Notes under the pieces: model-generated
Seen by the model: the letters and a program-made list of their open reading frames with translations, nothing else
Database searches by the model: none
Told to the model about the DNA's origin: nothing
Source of the DNA: Epiperipatus broadwayi
Lineage: Eukaryota; Onychophora; Udeonychophora; Euonychophora; Peripatidae
Assembly (NCBI GenBank): GCA_028023455.1
Contig: JAQFVV010000113.1
Coordinates: 250,001-314,000, forward strand
Reading direction: 5' to 3'
DNA: 64,000 nucleotides
Made by a program: the position numbers and the translations under genes
Shown: one piece after another, positions 1 through 13,200 of the stretch
Position numbering within the stretch: position 1 is the stretch's first letter
Layout of the letters: each line of letters starts with the position of its first letter

Positions 1-494
1 AAAAAGGGTTTTACATAAATGGTCCAGGTCATTAATTCATTTTTTTCTCTCACAAAAATATTAAATAAGTACATTTTTTAATGCTAAAAAAACAAACTGT
101 AATCATTAAAAATACTATACTGGAACTCCTAGAGAGCAAGAAAACTTAAAAAAAAAAAGTAATGAATTTTGGTATTTGATGCTATCATAATTTATCAGAA
201 TTTTTTTTATTAATTCTACATTATTAAATTTTTGTAATAAATTTTTTAATGCTTATTAAACTTATTTATTTGTAAGTCTACAATAACTAAAAATACTACC
301 CAGGAACTATTAGAATACTATTATGAGTCTAGATATAGAATAATTGGAAATGCCATATTACCCTGAATTAAGATACCATTGAATTTAAGAAGCAGTAGGA
401 TTTTAAACTTGAAAAATTGGAAAACAAATTTAAAAATGATTTTATTGAAAAATCAAAACATTTTTATATACTTAAATAGGATGTAATACAAATA

Positions 495-622
495 CAATAA
501 GTTTACCTAATTTATTGGGAATCTTCTTCAGACATATTTTCTACATCTTCACTTTCAGAACTTGAATTCTCAAATTGACTATTCCATCAGGGTACATCAT
601 CTTCAGGCCATTTAAATCATTA
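495..622 (-). pseudogene. Acidic C-terminal ORF fragment
   Basis: On the minus strand one frame reads KWPEDDVP, a TGA stop, then WNSQFENSSSESEDVENM followed by SEEDSQ and TAA. A Ser/Glu/Asp-rich tail of this kind is typical of the end of a coding sequence. The in-frame TGA and lack of an upstream frame suggest a decayed gene or transposase end. Its phase does not fit directly onto the exon at 6706-6874, so I do not join them. It could also be chance in AT-rich DNA. Confidence 0.25.
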
Positions 623-3600
623 GCAATGCAACATTTTAAAAAAGATTTTTTAAAATAATTTCTTTAAGTATATCTTTTCCATGACTGCAAAACTCACTCA
701 CAATTATATGTATATTGTTTGCATTACAGAGGCTTTTTATTAATGTAAATATCTTTTTTCTTTTGATTAAAAAGATTTTCTAAAATGTAAATTAATAATT
801 TGTCAGATTATTAAGATAAATGAAAGTTTTTAAAAACAAATTTCTCTTTATAATTGGCAAAAATAATTTATAGCTATCAACATAAAATGTATTTTTCAAA
901 CAATTAGTTTTCATATAAAAATAAATTTTTCTATTAAAATCTAAACTATTCTTCTAAAATAATTAATATTTTCATAAATATTTTCCAAAACAAAATTATA
1001 AACATTTAAAAAGATTTTAAAATATATGTGTTCACTTTGAAAATCAAAATGAAGATATTGAAAATGTCAAAATCATTCACAGGCATTTTCTTGTGTAGAG
1101 AACAAGAAACAAACAATCAGAGTGAAGGCAGATTCTTATTGATTTATTAATTGGTTATTAGTATGATTTTGTTGATAAAATAATGGTAAAATTGACAAAA
1201 TAACATTAAAAGTAGCCATCTGAGAGAGAGTTTAAGCTGTTTATAAAATTAATCCCCAAAATATTGACCTTTAATGTTAAATCTTTTTTCTTTTGATTAA
1301 AAAAGATTTAACATGATATTCTACACAGGTCAATGATCATAATACTATATACATGTATAGCATAAAGCAAAGTCAACGCAAAGATCCTCAGAAAATATGT
1401 TAAAAATTTTCATTTTGAATTTAAGATGCACACCTCTTTTTGAAAAAAGGTGCATACTATATTCAAAGAAATATAATATTGAGAATTGTGTTTAACTATC
1501 CACATTTTTTTAAGTATTTCTTCTAATCTGTTTCATCATTTTTAATTGCATTAACTTTCCTTCCTTTTCAGTAATTATTTTTTATTTAAATATTTTTACA
1601 AATTTTATACATGATTTATTTTATTTTCTTTGCTAATTAATGCTTACATTTTAATGATCTTATATTTATATACATGTGTGTGTGTATATATATATGATTT
1701 TAACCTCAATTATTCTTTTACCATTAATGTCTATATACCATGCACAATAATATTTTGACATATGTATATAACATTATTATATAATGTCTTTAGTTTAAAT
1801 AATTTTATATAACAATTATTAACATTAAACCGTGTTGTTGAGACAATGACCCTCAGGCAAATTTATATAACACAATTTTTTTTCCCTTTTTATCAGATTC
1901 TATTCACATTTCAAAGTTATCTTCTTTATGCCTTTTTAGTATTTTATCAATTAAATAAAAATATTTTTTTAAATAAAACTTTATAGCATCAATTCTTTTC
2001 ATTGTAGTTTATTTTAATAAATATTTAAAAATATTATTGACATTAAACATATAGTCTAGCCTTTTTTAAAAAATATGCCTTTTTAAAAATGCATAACTCA
2101 TTCTATCCATTTCTATATATGTAGTATATACCAATCAACATTCTCAATTTGTTGTCAAGGCAACTTCCTCTTTTAACAATAAAGGTGGAATTCCACATTT
2201 ATTTGTGGTCTAATATGTTTATGTAAAAACCAAAGATTGCAACTTGACCATAAAGAGTAAAATTATTGATAGAAATATATTTAAATAAACTCCATTAAAC
2301 AGGTAAATATAACCTGTTATGAAAGAAGACTAACAAATAATCAGTTATAACTGCACTCCAATAATGTATTATTGAAATAATAAAGCTAATAAAATACTCA
2401 TGGCATTTTTTAATAAATAAAAGTAATATTTTACCAGCCGTGTTTCAATCTTTATTATTTGAAAAGCCAATTTTGGCTTTAATATCATTCTACCATCTTT
2501 GATTAATCTCATTTGTTGAAATTTTTCATAGTTTATTTTATTGAATTAATTACAATATTTAATTTCTTTAGTCTTAATATTTATCTTCACTACATAATAT
2601 TTTGTGCCTCAATCAATCTATTTTTTATTTTAAAAATATTATATGAAGACTCACATTAGTTCAAGATTAAGTCATGTGACTATAAATATTAAAAATAAAT
2701 CATGTATGGTTAGTTGCCCAGAAGCTATTATGATGTTTGGAAACCTTTAGTTTTTGGGTCTGAAAGTCTACTGCTAGATGAAATCAAACAGGAACCCATA
2801 AATATTTAGCAATGTATATCCACCAAAGTGTATTATAAAGTTGGTTATCAATCATGTCTTTTTCCAAAAGTCTATTTAAAGTTAACAAACTTATTTTCTA
2901 GATGACTCTATAACATATACATAAGACTTCATCATTACCTAATTAAATCTATTATAACTATATATTTTCAACAAATACTTTTAGAGAACAAAAACCTATT
3001 TTATTATTTAAAGAAGTTATTTTTTGATAATGATTCAATTGCTTTCATGATGGAAAAAGACATTCAGATGATTGATGCTTGCTTCTATTTCTTCAAGATT
3101 ATGCTAAATATAAGAAGTTCATTTGTTATTATCCACTATAAACCATAGATATTGAGCTCCAGAAGATCAATTCTAGCACTGCATTGGATTATGCAGGGGA
3201 TTATCTATTTAATATTATCAATGCATTTAAATGTAAAATATGGATTTTCTAAAAATAAAGGTTGCTTTCTTTAATTTAGATTGCAAGAAAGTGATCAAGG
3301 TTTATTATATTATTTCAATCTCAACATCAAGATCTTACACTTAAGATATAATTATTAACAATTCTCTTTTTAATCTTGGCAAACTGAATTAAAAAATAAA
3401 CGTGTAATGATGATTTTTTGCTTCATTGTGATGGATTGCAATGCCATCAACTGCAAGGCCACATGCTTCGCGATCTCAAAGAAATGGAGTAATTAACCTT
3501 TAAACTTTGCATAATTTGCATATAATTAGTTCACTTAGAGCTATGAAGATAAGAGCATGTCTCTTGAAAGTGCTTGCAGAATAATATATTTTATTTTGTT

Positions 3601-4470
3601 TTTAAGTAAAAAGTAGCTTTGCGGTCAGGTACAATAGCACCTATATTATCTTACAAATATATTTTCACACGCAAAGTTTTCGATTTAGGTTTGAATTACA
3701 ACGTTATATTATAAAGGAAAGAAGTTAAATATTGACTTCCATATTTGAATTCTTTGTTAGAAATAATGAATCTAGAAACAATGTTTATGAATTATTCCAA
3801 TTTAACTGCTCTCAGTCTAAATTAGGTAATCATTGACATAAATATATGAGATAAATCATTAAATATATTTTAAATTAAATTAAAATAATAAAAGTAACAG
3901 ATTTCAATGTATATTAATAGGTAGCAAAAAAATAAAATGAAAAGATTTGGTTTAAATTTAGGGAAATATTCATATTATTACAAAATACATAATCTTCAAA
4001 ACTGAAAAATCACAATAAAGGAGCTTGAATCTATTGCCACACAAAACAATGACATCTTACATATTATATTATAATAAGTAGTCCATATATATTATGCCTA
4101 CTGAAATTTGAGATTAGTTTCAGCATGTGGTAAAATGTCAGATATAATTTTTTTTGTATGATTTTGATGAATATTTAACTTATGAAACATTGAACTGTGT
4201 TGCTATGGTGATAATAATATGGATATAAAATTGTTTACTATTAATTGCATTGTGTAAGAATGTAAAGTGATTTTACTCATTTTAAAAAAGAAAATGAACA
4301 TGTGAATAATAAAGCATATAGTTTGGATAAAATTATAGTTCTTTTGTTATATGTATTTCAAATATTAAATATTTATTTGTATTGTTTTGTCTAATAATTA
4401 ATGTTCAAAACAATTCAGGTACTTTAATTAATATCCAATGATTAAAAGATTTCCACAATTTTTGGCTAAG
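623..4470. other. AT-rich non-coding stretch
   Basis: No convincing exon or transposon ORF was found on either strand. It holds T/A homopolymers, a TG/TA microsatellite near 1674-1696, and the hairpin at 1274. A short block at about 3420-3530 (containing ATGCTTCGC and an ATGGA.TAA motif) resembles about 19030-19135, so it is a dispersed repeat. If the exon at 6706-6874 is real, this lies in the next intron or the gene's 3' region. Confidence 0.5.
1274..1314. repeat. Perfect 16-bp hairpin with T-rich arm
   Basis: Arms ATGTTAAATCTTTTTT and its exact complement are separated by the nine-base loop CTTTTGATT. A shorter, related hairpin with the same loop lies at about 748-778, which suggests the end of a dispersed element rather than chance. 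Confidence 0.5.
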
Positions 4471-4478
4471 ATAATTAT

Positions 4479-4970
4479 TGTAATGTCCATACCTTACAAA
4501 TCTTATGGCCCCAACCCATGTTGGGGAGTTGTCTATTCCTGGACTGAATTCCAATAGTTTACCCAATAATGACTCAACACTACTTTGTTTAAATCCAGTG
4601 CATTTAATAAATTTAAGTCACAATATTTAATACATTAACTGACAACAAATATTAGAGTAACTTTACATATATCCACATAAGCCCATAGGTGTACAAAATA
4701 ATAATAAAGATCATTCTGATCTGTTTATTCCCTAGCTTGCTTTCTCATATCCAGAGGCAAACTCTCCACTCTAAAAGCTACTGAGTAAAGAGTGACATCC
4801 AGCACCCATTTGTGTCCATCTTCCAGTTGAGGTTCTGGTTAACTCCCTTCTTACTCTCCTCCAACTAGCATATCTTCTATTGTTTTCTTCCTACAGCTGA
4901 TTGGCTGGTATTCCCACTCATCAGGTAGATAAGATAGTTATTTTTCAATGTGCACACATGTTAGATTCCA
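4479..4970 (-). repeat. Possible decayed LTR-like segment
   Basis: This is a compositional island, richer in G+C than its surroundings. It begins TGTAATGTCCATACC and contains an AATAAATTTAAG polyadenylation-like site. A CCAAT-like box (ATTGG in the minus reading) lies near 4899-4906. The layout resembles the neighbouring solo LTR, but no matching far end or target duplication was found, so the call is weak. Confidence 0.25.
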
Positions 4971-5058
4971 GAATGTTTTACCTTTTGTTCACTTTAAATA
5001 ACAAGTTATTATGAGAATCAAATTCTTGGTATCAATGGCAGAAATCTGAATCTCATTC

Positions 5059-5693
5059 TGTTATGTTTGGTCTGGATTACAGACCCAACCTACAGTAAAT
5101 AATACTAAGACAAGTATTACAATTAATATATTTATTATATTTACAAATATATATAATACAATATACAGTATATATACAAAAGAATATTTACAATGTTGAA
5201 TATTGTAGCTTAACATAAACTCTGGGTTCTGCCTACCGCTTCTAGCTATACATGATTGCTTGCCTCATGGGCAGGGTGTATGGATCTTCCAGCTGTGCAA
5301 GACAGCTTGTCTTGAGCCAACAGTAGTCTTAGCACCGTCCGGACTCTGTGGGACTTGCCTAGCTATATAGACTAAATAGCGTAGTGCTATCAATGGGAAT
5401 ACTTGCTACTGTTCAGGTTAGCAGAGCTTCCCTGGGAGAACGCGAACAGTCTTTCAGGTTAGACAAACGTTCTACCCTGATTCTTACAAAAGGCTGACTA
5501 TTTATAGCCAGATCCCTGACCTTATTGAAAACCTTAGGATTCAGCAAACATCGTTGCTTATTGGCCTTTAATAATCATTGGCTATGTTTTATCTATACAT
5601 CAGCCTATCGGCCTGTGGCAAACAATGCTTGATCCAATCAGATAAGGAGGCATCTGGAATAGTCCACTTCTGAGAGAAGGAAGGACTATAACA
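5059..5693 (-). mobile_element. Solo LTR of an LTR retrotransposon
   Basis: This 635-bp island lies between identical 5-bp direct repeats CATTC (5054-5058 and 5694-5698). On the minus strand it starts TGTTATAGTCC and ends ACATAACA, giving the canonical TG...CA ends with the 6-bp inverted termini TGTTAT/ATAACA. It carries a TATA box (TATAAATA, complement of 5499-5506) and an AATAAA polyadenylation signal (complement of 5131-5136), both in the correct order for a minus-strand LTR. No internal coding region flanks it, so it is a solo LTR left by recombination. A 5-bp duplication fits Gypsy- or BEL-type integrases; the clade cannot be decided from an LTR alone. Confidence 0.85.
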
Positions 5694-6705
5694 CATTCCT
5701 TTAATTATTTGAAGTATATTTTTATCTTGTTATTACTAATTTTACTTTTTCGTTATAATTAGAATTTAATCTTTTTTCTAATCTTATAACTTCTAAATAT
5801 TTTTTAGTTCCGAATTTAAAAGATAAATCTTTTAATTCTACAGTTATTTTTTTACTATTATCTTTATATGTATGTGTGTGTACCTACATACATTACATAA
5901 TAGTTTTCAGTTTGACAAAGTAGATAAGATTATACAGTTTAGGTAACTTTTTAAGTAAATGGTATATTTAGATATTGAAGTGCAACAGAGTCCAATATGC
6001 TGCTACTATAAGGAAAAGTATTTCATCATAATAATATTATACTTCAATATGCATCTGCTATTCTGCCAAATTCAATTTGCATCCAGATAGAGTATTTAAT
6101 ATACATGGATATTATTTCTAAATAGAAAATGTAGCTCTTAATTTTAAACCAATGTTAAATAAGAAATATTGTTACTTATACATTCAGTCACTAGTATATA
6201 TAATTTAAAAGCAGATAACTTTTATTTGGTAAAAAAATCTAATGCTGACTTTGCTTCGTAGGAAACTGATCTCTCCTATTCACTTTTGAATGCCATTTTT
6301 AAAAACAGAAATTAATCATTATATCATTCAAAGTAAACAATAAAGTTTTACAAACAAGAGGAGGGAATATGCTTTTGAATCAGTCACCCCTTCTATTTAA
6401 TGAATTAATCCAACCTCAAACTTTTTAAACTGTTTTAAGGTTATTAATGTTACATTTCAAATAATACAACTTTGATGTTTTGTTGTTTTAAATTATTTTA
6501 ATGAAATCAATTTATAATGAATTGAAAATCTTTTTTTTAAATACGTCTTTCAAAAAAGATATTTTTCTTTAATGTCAAATGCTTGACCTTATTTGTTGGT
6601 TAAAACCTTTTAATGTAAAGACAATTTATTTATTTCATTATATATATAACGATAATTCATATTACAAGTGATAATCTTTTGCTAAAAGTGATGTTAAATG
6701 TTTAC

Positions 6706-6874
6706 CTCTAATGTTTGAGCTAAATCCAAAGCTGCTAATCCCATTGCAAGATTAAGTCTTTTATTAGGAAGAAATCCATCAGAGGTCACTTGAGTCAGCT
6801 CTCCTAATTTTTCAGCATAACAGAGTAAAGTCCTTAATGCAAAACTTGTCAGTGGATAGTCAAGTGATACATCG
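6706..6874 (-). CDS. Exon of an unrecognised host gene (last in window)
   Basis: A 169-nt exon candidate with acceptor TTTATATTTCAG and donor GAG|GTAAAC. After one borrowed base it encodes 56 residues, including YPLTSFALRTLLCYAEKLGE and NLAMGLAALDLAQTLE. The hydrophobic periodicity suggests amphipathic helices packed in a helical (solenoid-like) domain, but I cannot name the family. It ends in phase 0 and the gene must continue to lower coordinates. This is the longest and best supported of the four exons: a single open frame, good consensus splice sites, and no repeat similarity to the rest of the window. Confidence 0.7.
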
Positions 6875-7615
6875 CTGAAATATAAAGAAATACCTTATCA
6901 GTAACATAGAAAATAAAAGGCGCTTCGAATTTTAATATATATGTAGTACTATTTTTAGTAAATAATTATCGAGGTCATATAGAAATTTATACGTTACATA
7001 ATATTTCTCACATAAACCAATATCTACATATTCGAGAATTTATGAACATATTTATGTATATGATCACTTTATTAAGTTATAACAGTAATTAAATCCATTG
7101 CATGTAATATAGGTATAATCAAAAATCTATTTCATAGAGAATACCACTCTTATCTTTCATGATCTCTATTTCTGTGGTTAGAATAATTAAGGGATTAAAT
7201 GCAAGATAGTAAAAGAGGCCCTCTCATTTTTAAATGGGACAAGAAATATAAATATATTAGATATATATTACTAATTATAATTTAAATATTAGATGCTAAC
7301 AAATAAACATTGATTCATGGCAATCATATAAATAATACTTTCCCAGAGACGTATCTGTTTGATTGTCATTCTTAACTTCTTTCACCATTGATCTTGAAAA
7401 ACAGTATAGCTTTCTAATGGATTCTTATGATATAAACAAAACAGAATAATTTCAATCAATTTAGGCATAATCTGATCAATATCTATTAGCTTATATTTCC
7501 TAACTATCTGTGGAATTCTCATCACAGTTCAAAAACCTCAATACCTTTTTTATTCTTCTTTTTCAATAGCTCACTTTCATAACTTAAGAAACTCACAGAA
7601 ACAACCTATCCTGAC

Positions 7616-7658
7616 ACCTCTCTGAGGAGTGCCAAAGCACGAAACCGTGGTCAGGGGT
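7616..7658 (+). ncRNA. Hammerhead ribozyme-like motif (best formed in window)
   Basis: All conserved hammerhead core positions are visible: CTGAGGA (CUGANGA; 7622-7628), GAAA (7641-7644) and the GTC cleavage triplet (7650-7652). Stem II is a perfect 4-bp GTGC/GCAC with loop CAAA. Stem III is ACC/GGT closed by GT. Stem I pairs ACCTCT (7616-7621) with AGGGGT (7653-7658), one wobble. The short stem III is the type-I form known from Penelope-like elements and other animal retroelements. Predicted cleavage is after 7652. The surrounding GC-richer block, about 7590-7790, is probably the host repeat; I do not recognise its family. Confidence 0.6.
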
Positions 7659-8149
7659 TTGGGGAGGGGTTCCTGACAGAGATATTTTAAGTGCTGGCTC
7701 TGGCTAAGCATTTATCGTAAAGCTTGTAGAGGAATTGGCAATCCTCATTGTTTATAACTTACAAGCTTAAGAGATAGGGTCATGTGATCTATGACTCTTA
7801 TTTTGACTATTTATAGCTGTAATATTACTTTTTAAAGTTGTGTTTAATGTAATCACCTTTTAAGATTGTGTAGTATTAATCAATTCTAATTCTCATTAAC
7901 TTAATAGTTATCAATAATTGGAAAAAGCAAACAAACTATTTTTTAAATTTATAACTTTTTTTAAGTATTTGTTTATTTATATTTATCTTCAGTTTACTTC
8001 ATTGTTTGTTCATTATTACTTTGTGCAAATTATGCTTACCATTAACTAATTTGTAATCATTCTTTATGTGCTTCGTAATTTTGTTATTTTTTTATGATCA
8101 TTTATTTACAAGATATCTAAATATGTAATGAGTATCTATGTGTTTGAAA

Positions 8150-8606
8150 AGGAAGGTTTTTTTAACAAATGTATTTTAACAGTTCTTACTTATGGATCTG
8201 AGACTTGAACACTTAATAGAAGAGCAATACAGAAACTTCAGACCACTCAAAAAAGTATGGAGAGATGTATGTTGGGAGTAACAAGAAGAGATCGAAAATG
8301 CAATGTATAGGTAAGAGAACAAACAGGTGTTACTGACCTCATTGAAAAAAATTAAAAGATTGAAGTGGAGTTGGGCTGGACATATTGCTGGAAGAGATGA
8401 TAATAGATGGACAATTGAAATTTTAAACTGGATTCCAAGAGATTGCAAAAGATCCAGAAAGAGACCACATGTGAGATGGATGGATGAAATAAGAAAGTGT
8501 GCAGGAATGATGTGAAGAGAAGCTAAAGATCGGAGATGATGGATTAAACTTAGAGAGACCTTCATCCTGCAGTGGATTGATAATGGTTGATGATGATGAT
8601 GATCAC
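8150..8606 (+). mobile_element. RTE-type LINE, 5'-truncated 3' end
   Basis: The translated frames give the C-terminal end of an RTE endonuclease-reverse transcriptase, broken by frameshifts: VLTYGSET, MERCMLG, then LKWSWAGHIAGRDDNRWTIE and RPHVRWMDEIRK. These are hallmarks of the post-RT region (LKW.WAGH.AR.DD.RWT). The element ends in a TGATGATGATGATGAT tail, the trinucleotide-type tail usual for RTE. Only the last 450 bp are present, as expected from 5' truncation. Confidence 0.85.
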
Positions 8607-9234
8607 ATATCATTGAAGATGATTTATTTATATCTTTTTTTTTTTTTAAATTAACCATATTTTATTAAACATTTTATAACTCTTAAACAAATTCTGTTTT
8701 AACATTTCTTTATTACATTCTAAATCAATTCATTTGATTAGTTCTTTTAACTGTCTTTTCTAATATTTGTAACCAACTTGTAGACTTCACTGTATCTAAT
8801 GAGAATTTCATTATCTTCTTTCTTTAAATTGCTAATGCAATCAATAAAATGTATCTTAATTAATAGCCTTTTTTTTGTTACAAAATCAGATAAACAAAAT
8901 GTATCCATTTGTAAGTATTATCAATATTTAAAGCATGTATGAAATTAGATTGAATGCCTTTTACAATTAATTTAATATATTAGATTTTAAAAAAAATTAT
9001 AGTATTACAACTTATTAGCAATTAATGATTTTTTTCTATTTGTATTGAAGTTGGTGCTTTTCTAGAGAGATTTATTATTTGGATAAAAAAAATATAAATT
9101 TAATTCCAAATAATGCACCTTTGCAATGGTTTGATTAAAAATAGTGTATATTAAATATTATTCAGATATGAATAACTTCTTAGACATTATTTAGTAATTA
9201 AGATTAGAGAAATAGATTGTGTAATTGATATCTT

Positions 9235-10200
9235 ACATCACACGATCGCCATTTTTTATGCTTGCTCATAATTGTTATTAAAACAGACAGAACTCTCCAT
9301 ACAGTAGTGCCACTCAGTGTAAGCCAGAGTAATTAATGGATGCCAAAGGGTTTGTGCATAAAATCCCTATCAAGTGTCTACTCATCCAATATCCCAGAGA
9401 CTAGTTTCTACCTTGTGGATTTTGTCAGTGAGGAGCCTTGAGAAAGCAATGTGTCTAGATCTTAGGATCTAATGCAATCCTCCAGCAGCCACCTTTTATG
9501 TCTACTTAACTACAAAACTATGAGAATAAAATTGAAAACAATAATATTTTCAATCCAAGCTCATTAGCTTATATAGTCAGAGTAATCAATGAATGCCAGA
9601 AGACTTGTGCATAAAATCTCTATTTAGTGCCTACTCATCTAATATCCCCAGACTAGTTTCTAGCTTTTGGCTTTCATCAATGAGGAGCCTTGGATCTGAA
9701 AGCACTGCATCTAGATCTTAGGATCTAATGCAACCCTCCAGCAGCCACCTTTTATCTACTGTATGGAGAGTTTTGCCTGTTTTAATAACAGTTATGAGCA
9801 AACATCAGAAATGGTGATCATGTGATGTTTAGTGGTTTAATACCAATCCTGCCTAATAGGGTAATGGTGGCTATGGTTATTAAAGAACCAAAGACAACAA
9901 AATGTATGGGTCATAAACAGAATTCAGACCTATATGACTATATAAGCTAATGAGCTTGGATTGAAAATATTATTGGGTTTTCAATTTTATTCTCATAGTT
10001 TTGTAGTTAAGTAAAGATAAAAGGTGGCTGCTGGAGGGTTGCATTAGATCCTAAGATCTAGGTGCAGTGCTCTCCGATCCATAGCTCCTTACTGATGAAA
10101 GCCACAAGCTAGAAACTAGTCTGGTGATATTGGATGAGTAGGCACTAGATAGGGATTTTATACACAAGCCTTCTGGGATTTTGCCTGTTTTAATTGATAT
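9235..10200. repeat. Cluster of family A repeats (direct and inverted copies)
   Basis: Family A is a roughly 220-330 bp dispersed repeat. Its ends carry the inverted motif CAAAACTCTCCATACAGTAG...CTACTGTATGGAGAGTTTTG, and its middle contains AAATCCCTATCTAGTGCC and GATCTTAGGATCTAATGC. Here at least three copies are nested: about 9235-9510 (forward), about 9580-9835 (forward) and about 9840-10195 (reverse). The segments 9525-9580 and 9930-10000 are inverted repeats of each other. Hammerhead-like cores occur in the copies at 10086-10127 (plus) and near 9645-9690 (minus). Confidence 0.8.
10086..10127 (+). ncRNA. Hammerhead-like motif of family A
   Basis: CTGATGA (10092-10098), stem II AAGC/GCTA, GAAA (10112-10115), a two-pair stem III and GTC (10119-10121). 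Compared with the copy at 44757, stem II pair G-C is replaced by A-T, a compensatory change. Stem I is partly broken here. Confidence 0.4.
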
Positions 10201-13200
10201 CTTCCATCATATTTTATTCAATCACTTTTATTATACAAATTTTGATTTTTAATAACATCCATTTTATTTCAGATTTAATTTGAATATTTTTTTTTCATTA
10301 TAAAATTAAAATAAATATACAAGTTATAAAAAATAATGTGTATACATTTAAAAATACCTACCATGATGCATAGCGTAGATATTAATGCCCAAAACTAATA
10401 TTTTTTTCTTTTATTATCATCATAGGATATTTAAAACTTTATCTCCTTTTCTAATTTTAATTTTTTACTAAATGTTGAATATTTATTGTATCATTTTATT
10501 TTATATTTCTATTTAATAATGAATATTTATTGATATTCTATTTTATATTTCTTTTTATTTTCTCCATGTAGGTCAACCAGTATTCTTGAACATTTCTGCA
10601 GTTGAAAAATTGACACTCTTTGTATTTATTCTCAAATAATTAGAATACCATATTTTTTTAATAAAGAAAGAAAAACATTTACAAATCAACAGTGGATAAT
10701 TTTTTAAAGTAATTCAACAAAGAAAACATAAATTTCTTGCAATAATTTTAATGAAAGTCAATATATAAAATTATACATGTAAAAAGATGAAATATTTTGA
10801 AATCTATTGGTTATTACAATGACATAAGTTTGAAAATAAAAACTTGTGGAAGCATGGGTATAATTTATTTTTATGCGAGACTTCCAGATATGTGCCAATT
10901 GATGGCAAAATAGAGGAGATAAACAGTATTGCAGAAAACAATAAAAATTTTCTAGGAATTAACATTTGGTTATTTTTTTAAAAAGGAATAGCATTCATTG
11001 CATGAAATTTACTGCCAAGCATTTTTGATATTGAAAATTATACTAAATTCTATATTTTAATTTGTAATATAGAAGCTTTATTTCTTTTCTTTGAAAATAA
11101 AATCAACAATATAAATAATATAAATTTATTTAATGGGATGAAGAAACTTATATATGGTTTGACAACATTCCTCATTTGTGATAAATATGTAAGTGGATGT
11201 TTACAAGACAAATAAAAATTATTAATTATTTAAAAATTTTTTCTATGGAATATAAGTAAGTTATCTATGAATTTTGTGCAATAAAAGGTATATGAGTAAG
11301 CTAAGATTATAAAGTCCCCTTTTAATATGGATGAAAAAAATTATAACCAATTAAGGGGCTTGAAAGGGGGGCTATAATAATCTTGATTCTGAACATTCAA
11401 TAATTCTCTAAACAGTAAAGAAATGAAACTTAAAATATTAAATCTGAAATGTGTTTTACATATAATAATCTAATAAAAAGACCTTAAACACTATTATAGA
11501 TCCATTCACACTTTTTTTAACTGACAACTACATGTGTGAGACAAGACCTTAAGTTAAAATTGAAACATTGCATTTCATAGATATTTCAGATAATGAAAGT
11601 CAATGACAAAGGACACACAAAACAATACAAATTACTTTAAAAATATATAATAAACATATCTCTTAACAGTATTTGTGACTATTGACCCATGTAGACACCA
11701 GAGGCGCTGGTCTGGGTCAACCACAGAAATACTTAGAATAGGGGCCCCAAATGCAGCATTGCTAATCTGATAGTTATGGCCTCAAATTTGAATTTTGACT
11801 TTTTCTGCATCTTAAATTTCTTTAGCTGTTTTTTTATTTCTCAATGCTCAGTTTCTAATTTCTTTCTCCAAAGAAATTTCAAAATTTTGTTTGTTTTTGT
11901 CATCATTTATATTCCTTTTTCTTAAGAATTTGCAGTGATCTCAAAATCAGATAGCTCTCAGTATCATTGGGCATTAGGACTTATCATTTTTTAAAATTTA
12001 TAGTGTGATTTTCCATATAATTTAAATAAATCAGTAAGAAATTTAGTTAAAACAATATATTAATAAATAACTTATCCTATCCACACAGATTTATTGGAAG
12101 AATCATTCAGTCTTGAACACATTATTCATTAATAATAATCTACATAGGTCTCACTTTGTAAGAAAAATAGTTGTTGGTAAATTTCACAGCAGGTCATGTG
12201 ATATTTGAGAACCCTAGTGGCAGCATGAACATTTAAAAATTTTATTTAACATGAATCATATTTTTTTATGTTTAAAAATATATTACTCAGCTAAGAAACC
12301 TAGAATCTTCAGCTTTAAGTCCATCACTATATCATGCAGGATAAGATATAATTTATTGTTTAGATTTAAGTACACACAATCTTGAATGATTTTAAATATT
12401 TATCTATATTCATTTTTAATCTTCAAATACTTTTTTCTTCTGGAAATGAATGTTCATCTTTTATTTTTTTTTGCTGGAATTCAAAGGTATCCTTACTAGC
12501 TTAATCCTGCCATTTATTTCTTTTTTAAAAAATATCTTTATCTATTTTAAACACTTTTCCCCCTTTCACAATATGCAGTATAGAAGCTTTCTACTTTTGC
12601 TATGGAATACATAGTTATTAAAATGTTAGTAACATCTTTAAAGCTTTCACAAATTTTACATATTGCAATAAAGAGATTGCTATACGATTATCCTTATTGT
12701 GGACTCCCACAATCTCTTATTTTTGCAGCATAATTAGTCTTAATTTAATTCTGAAATGATATTTATTGAGATTCCAGATCAAGTTTATATTAAGAGAATA
12801 GCAAGCAATGTCAAACTATTATTGATAGTAATCAAGTGTTATCATTCTATCATAGTATAATTTGGTGTAACTTGTTCACATCTTTTCAGCAGAGAATATG
12901 ACATGCATACATAATCTTACCAATTTATTTCAGTGTGAATATGTTATAAATCATGCATTGATATAGGTATCATGCTCTCTCTCTTTTACATTGAAATTAA
13001 GATTTCACACATATATATAGCATGCTAAATATGTCAAGATAAAAATTCGTGTATTAATTGGTTTTGTTAATATCAAAATCAAACTGATACTTAGGCTAGA
13101 TTGTTTTTGTCTCCATCTTTGTCACGGGTATCATTTAAACAGTTGTCATTGCAACAATCTTTTGACTGATTGCCAATCCATAAATGGCAATGGATATGAT

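Noticed and set aside
8176-8658. 160-codon minus-strand open frame
   Set aside because: It is the reverse strand of the RTE 3' end; the plus strand carries the recognisable RTE protein.
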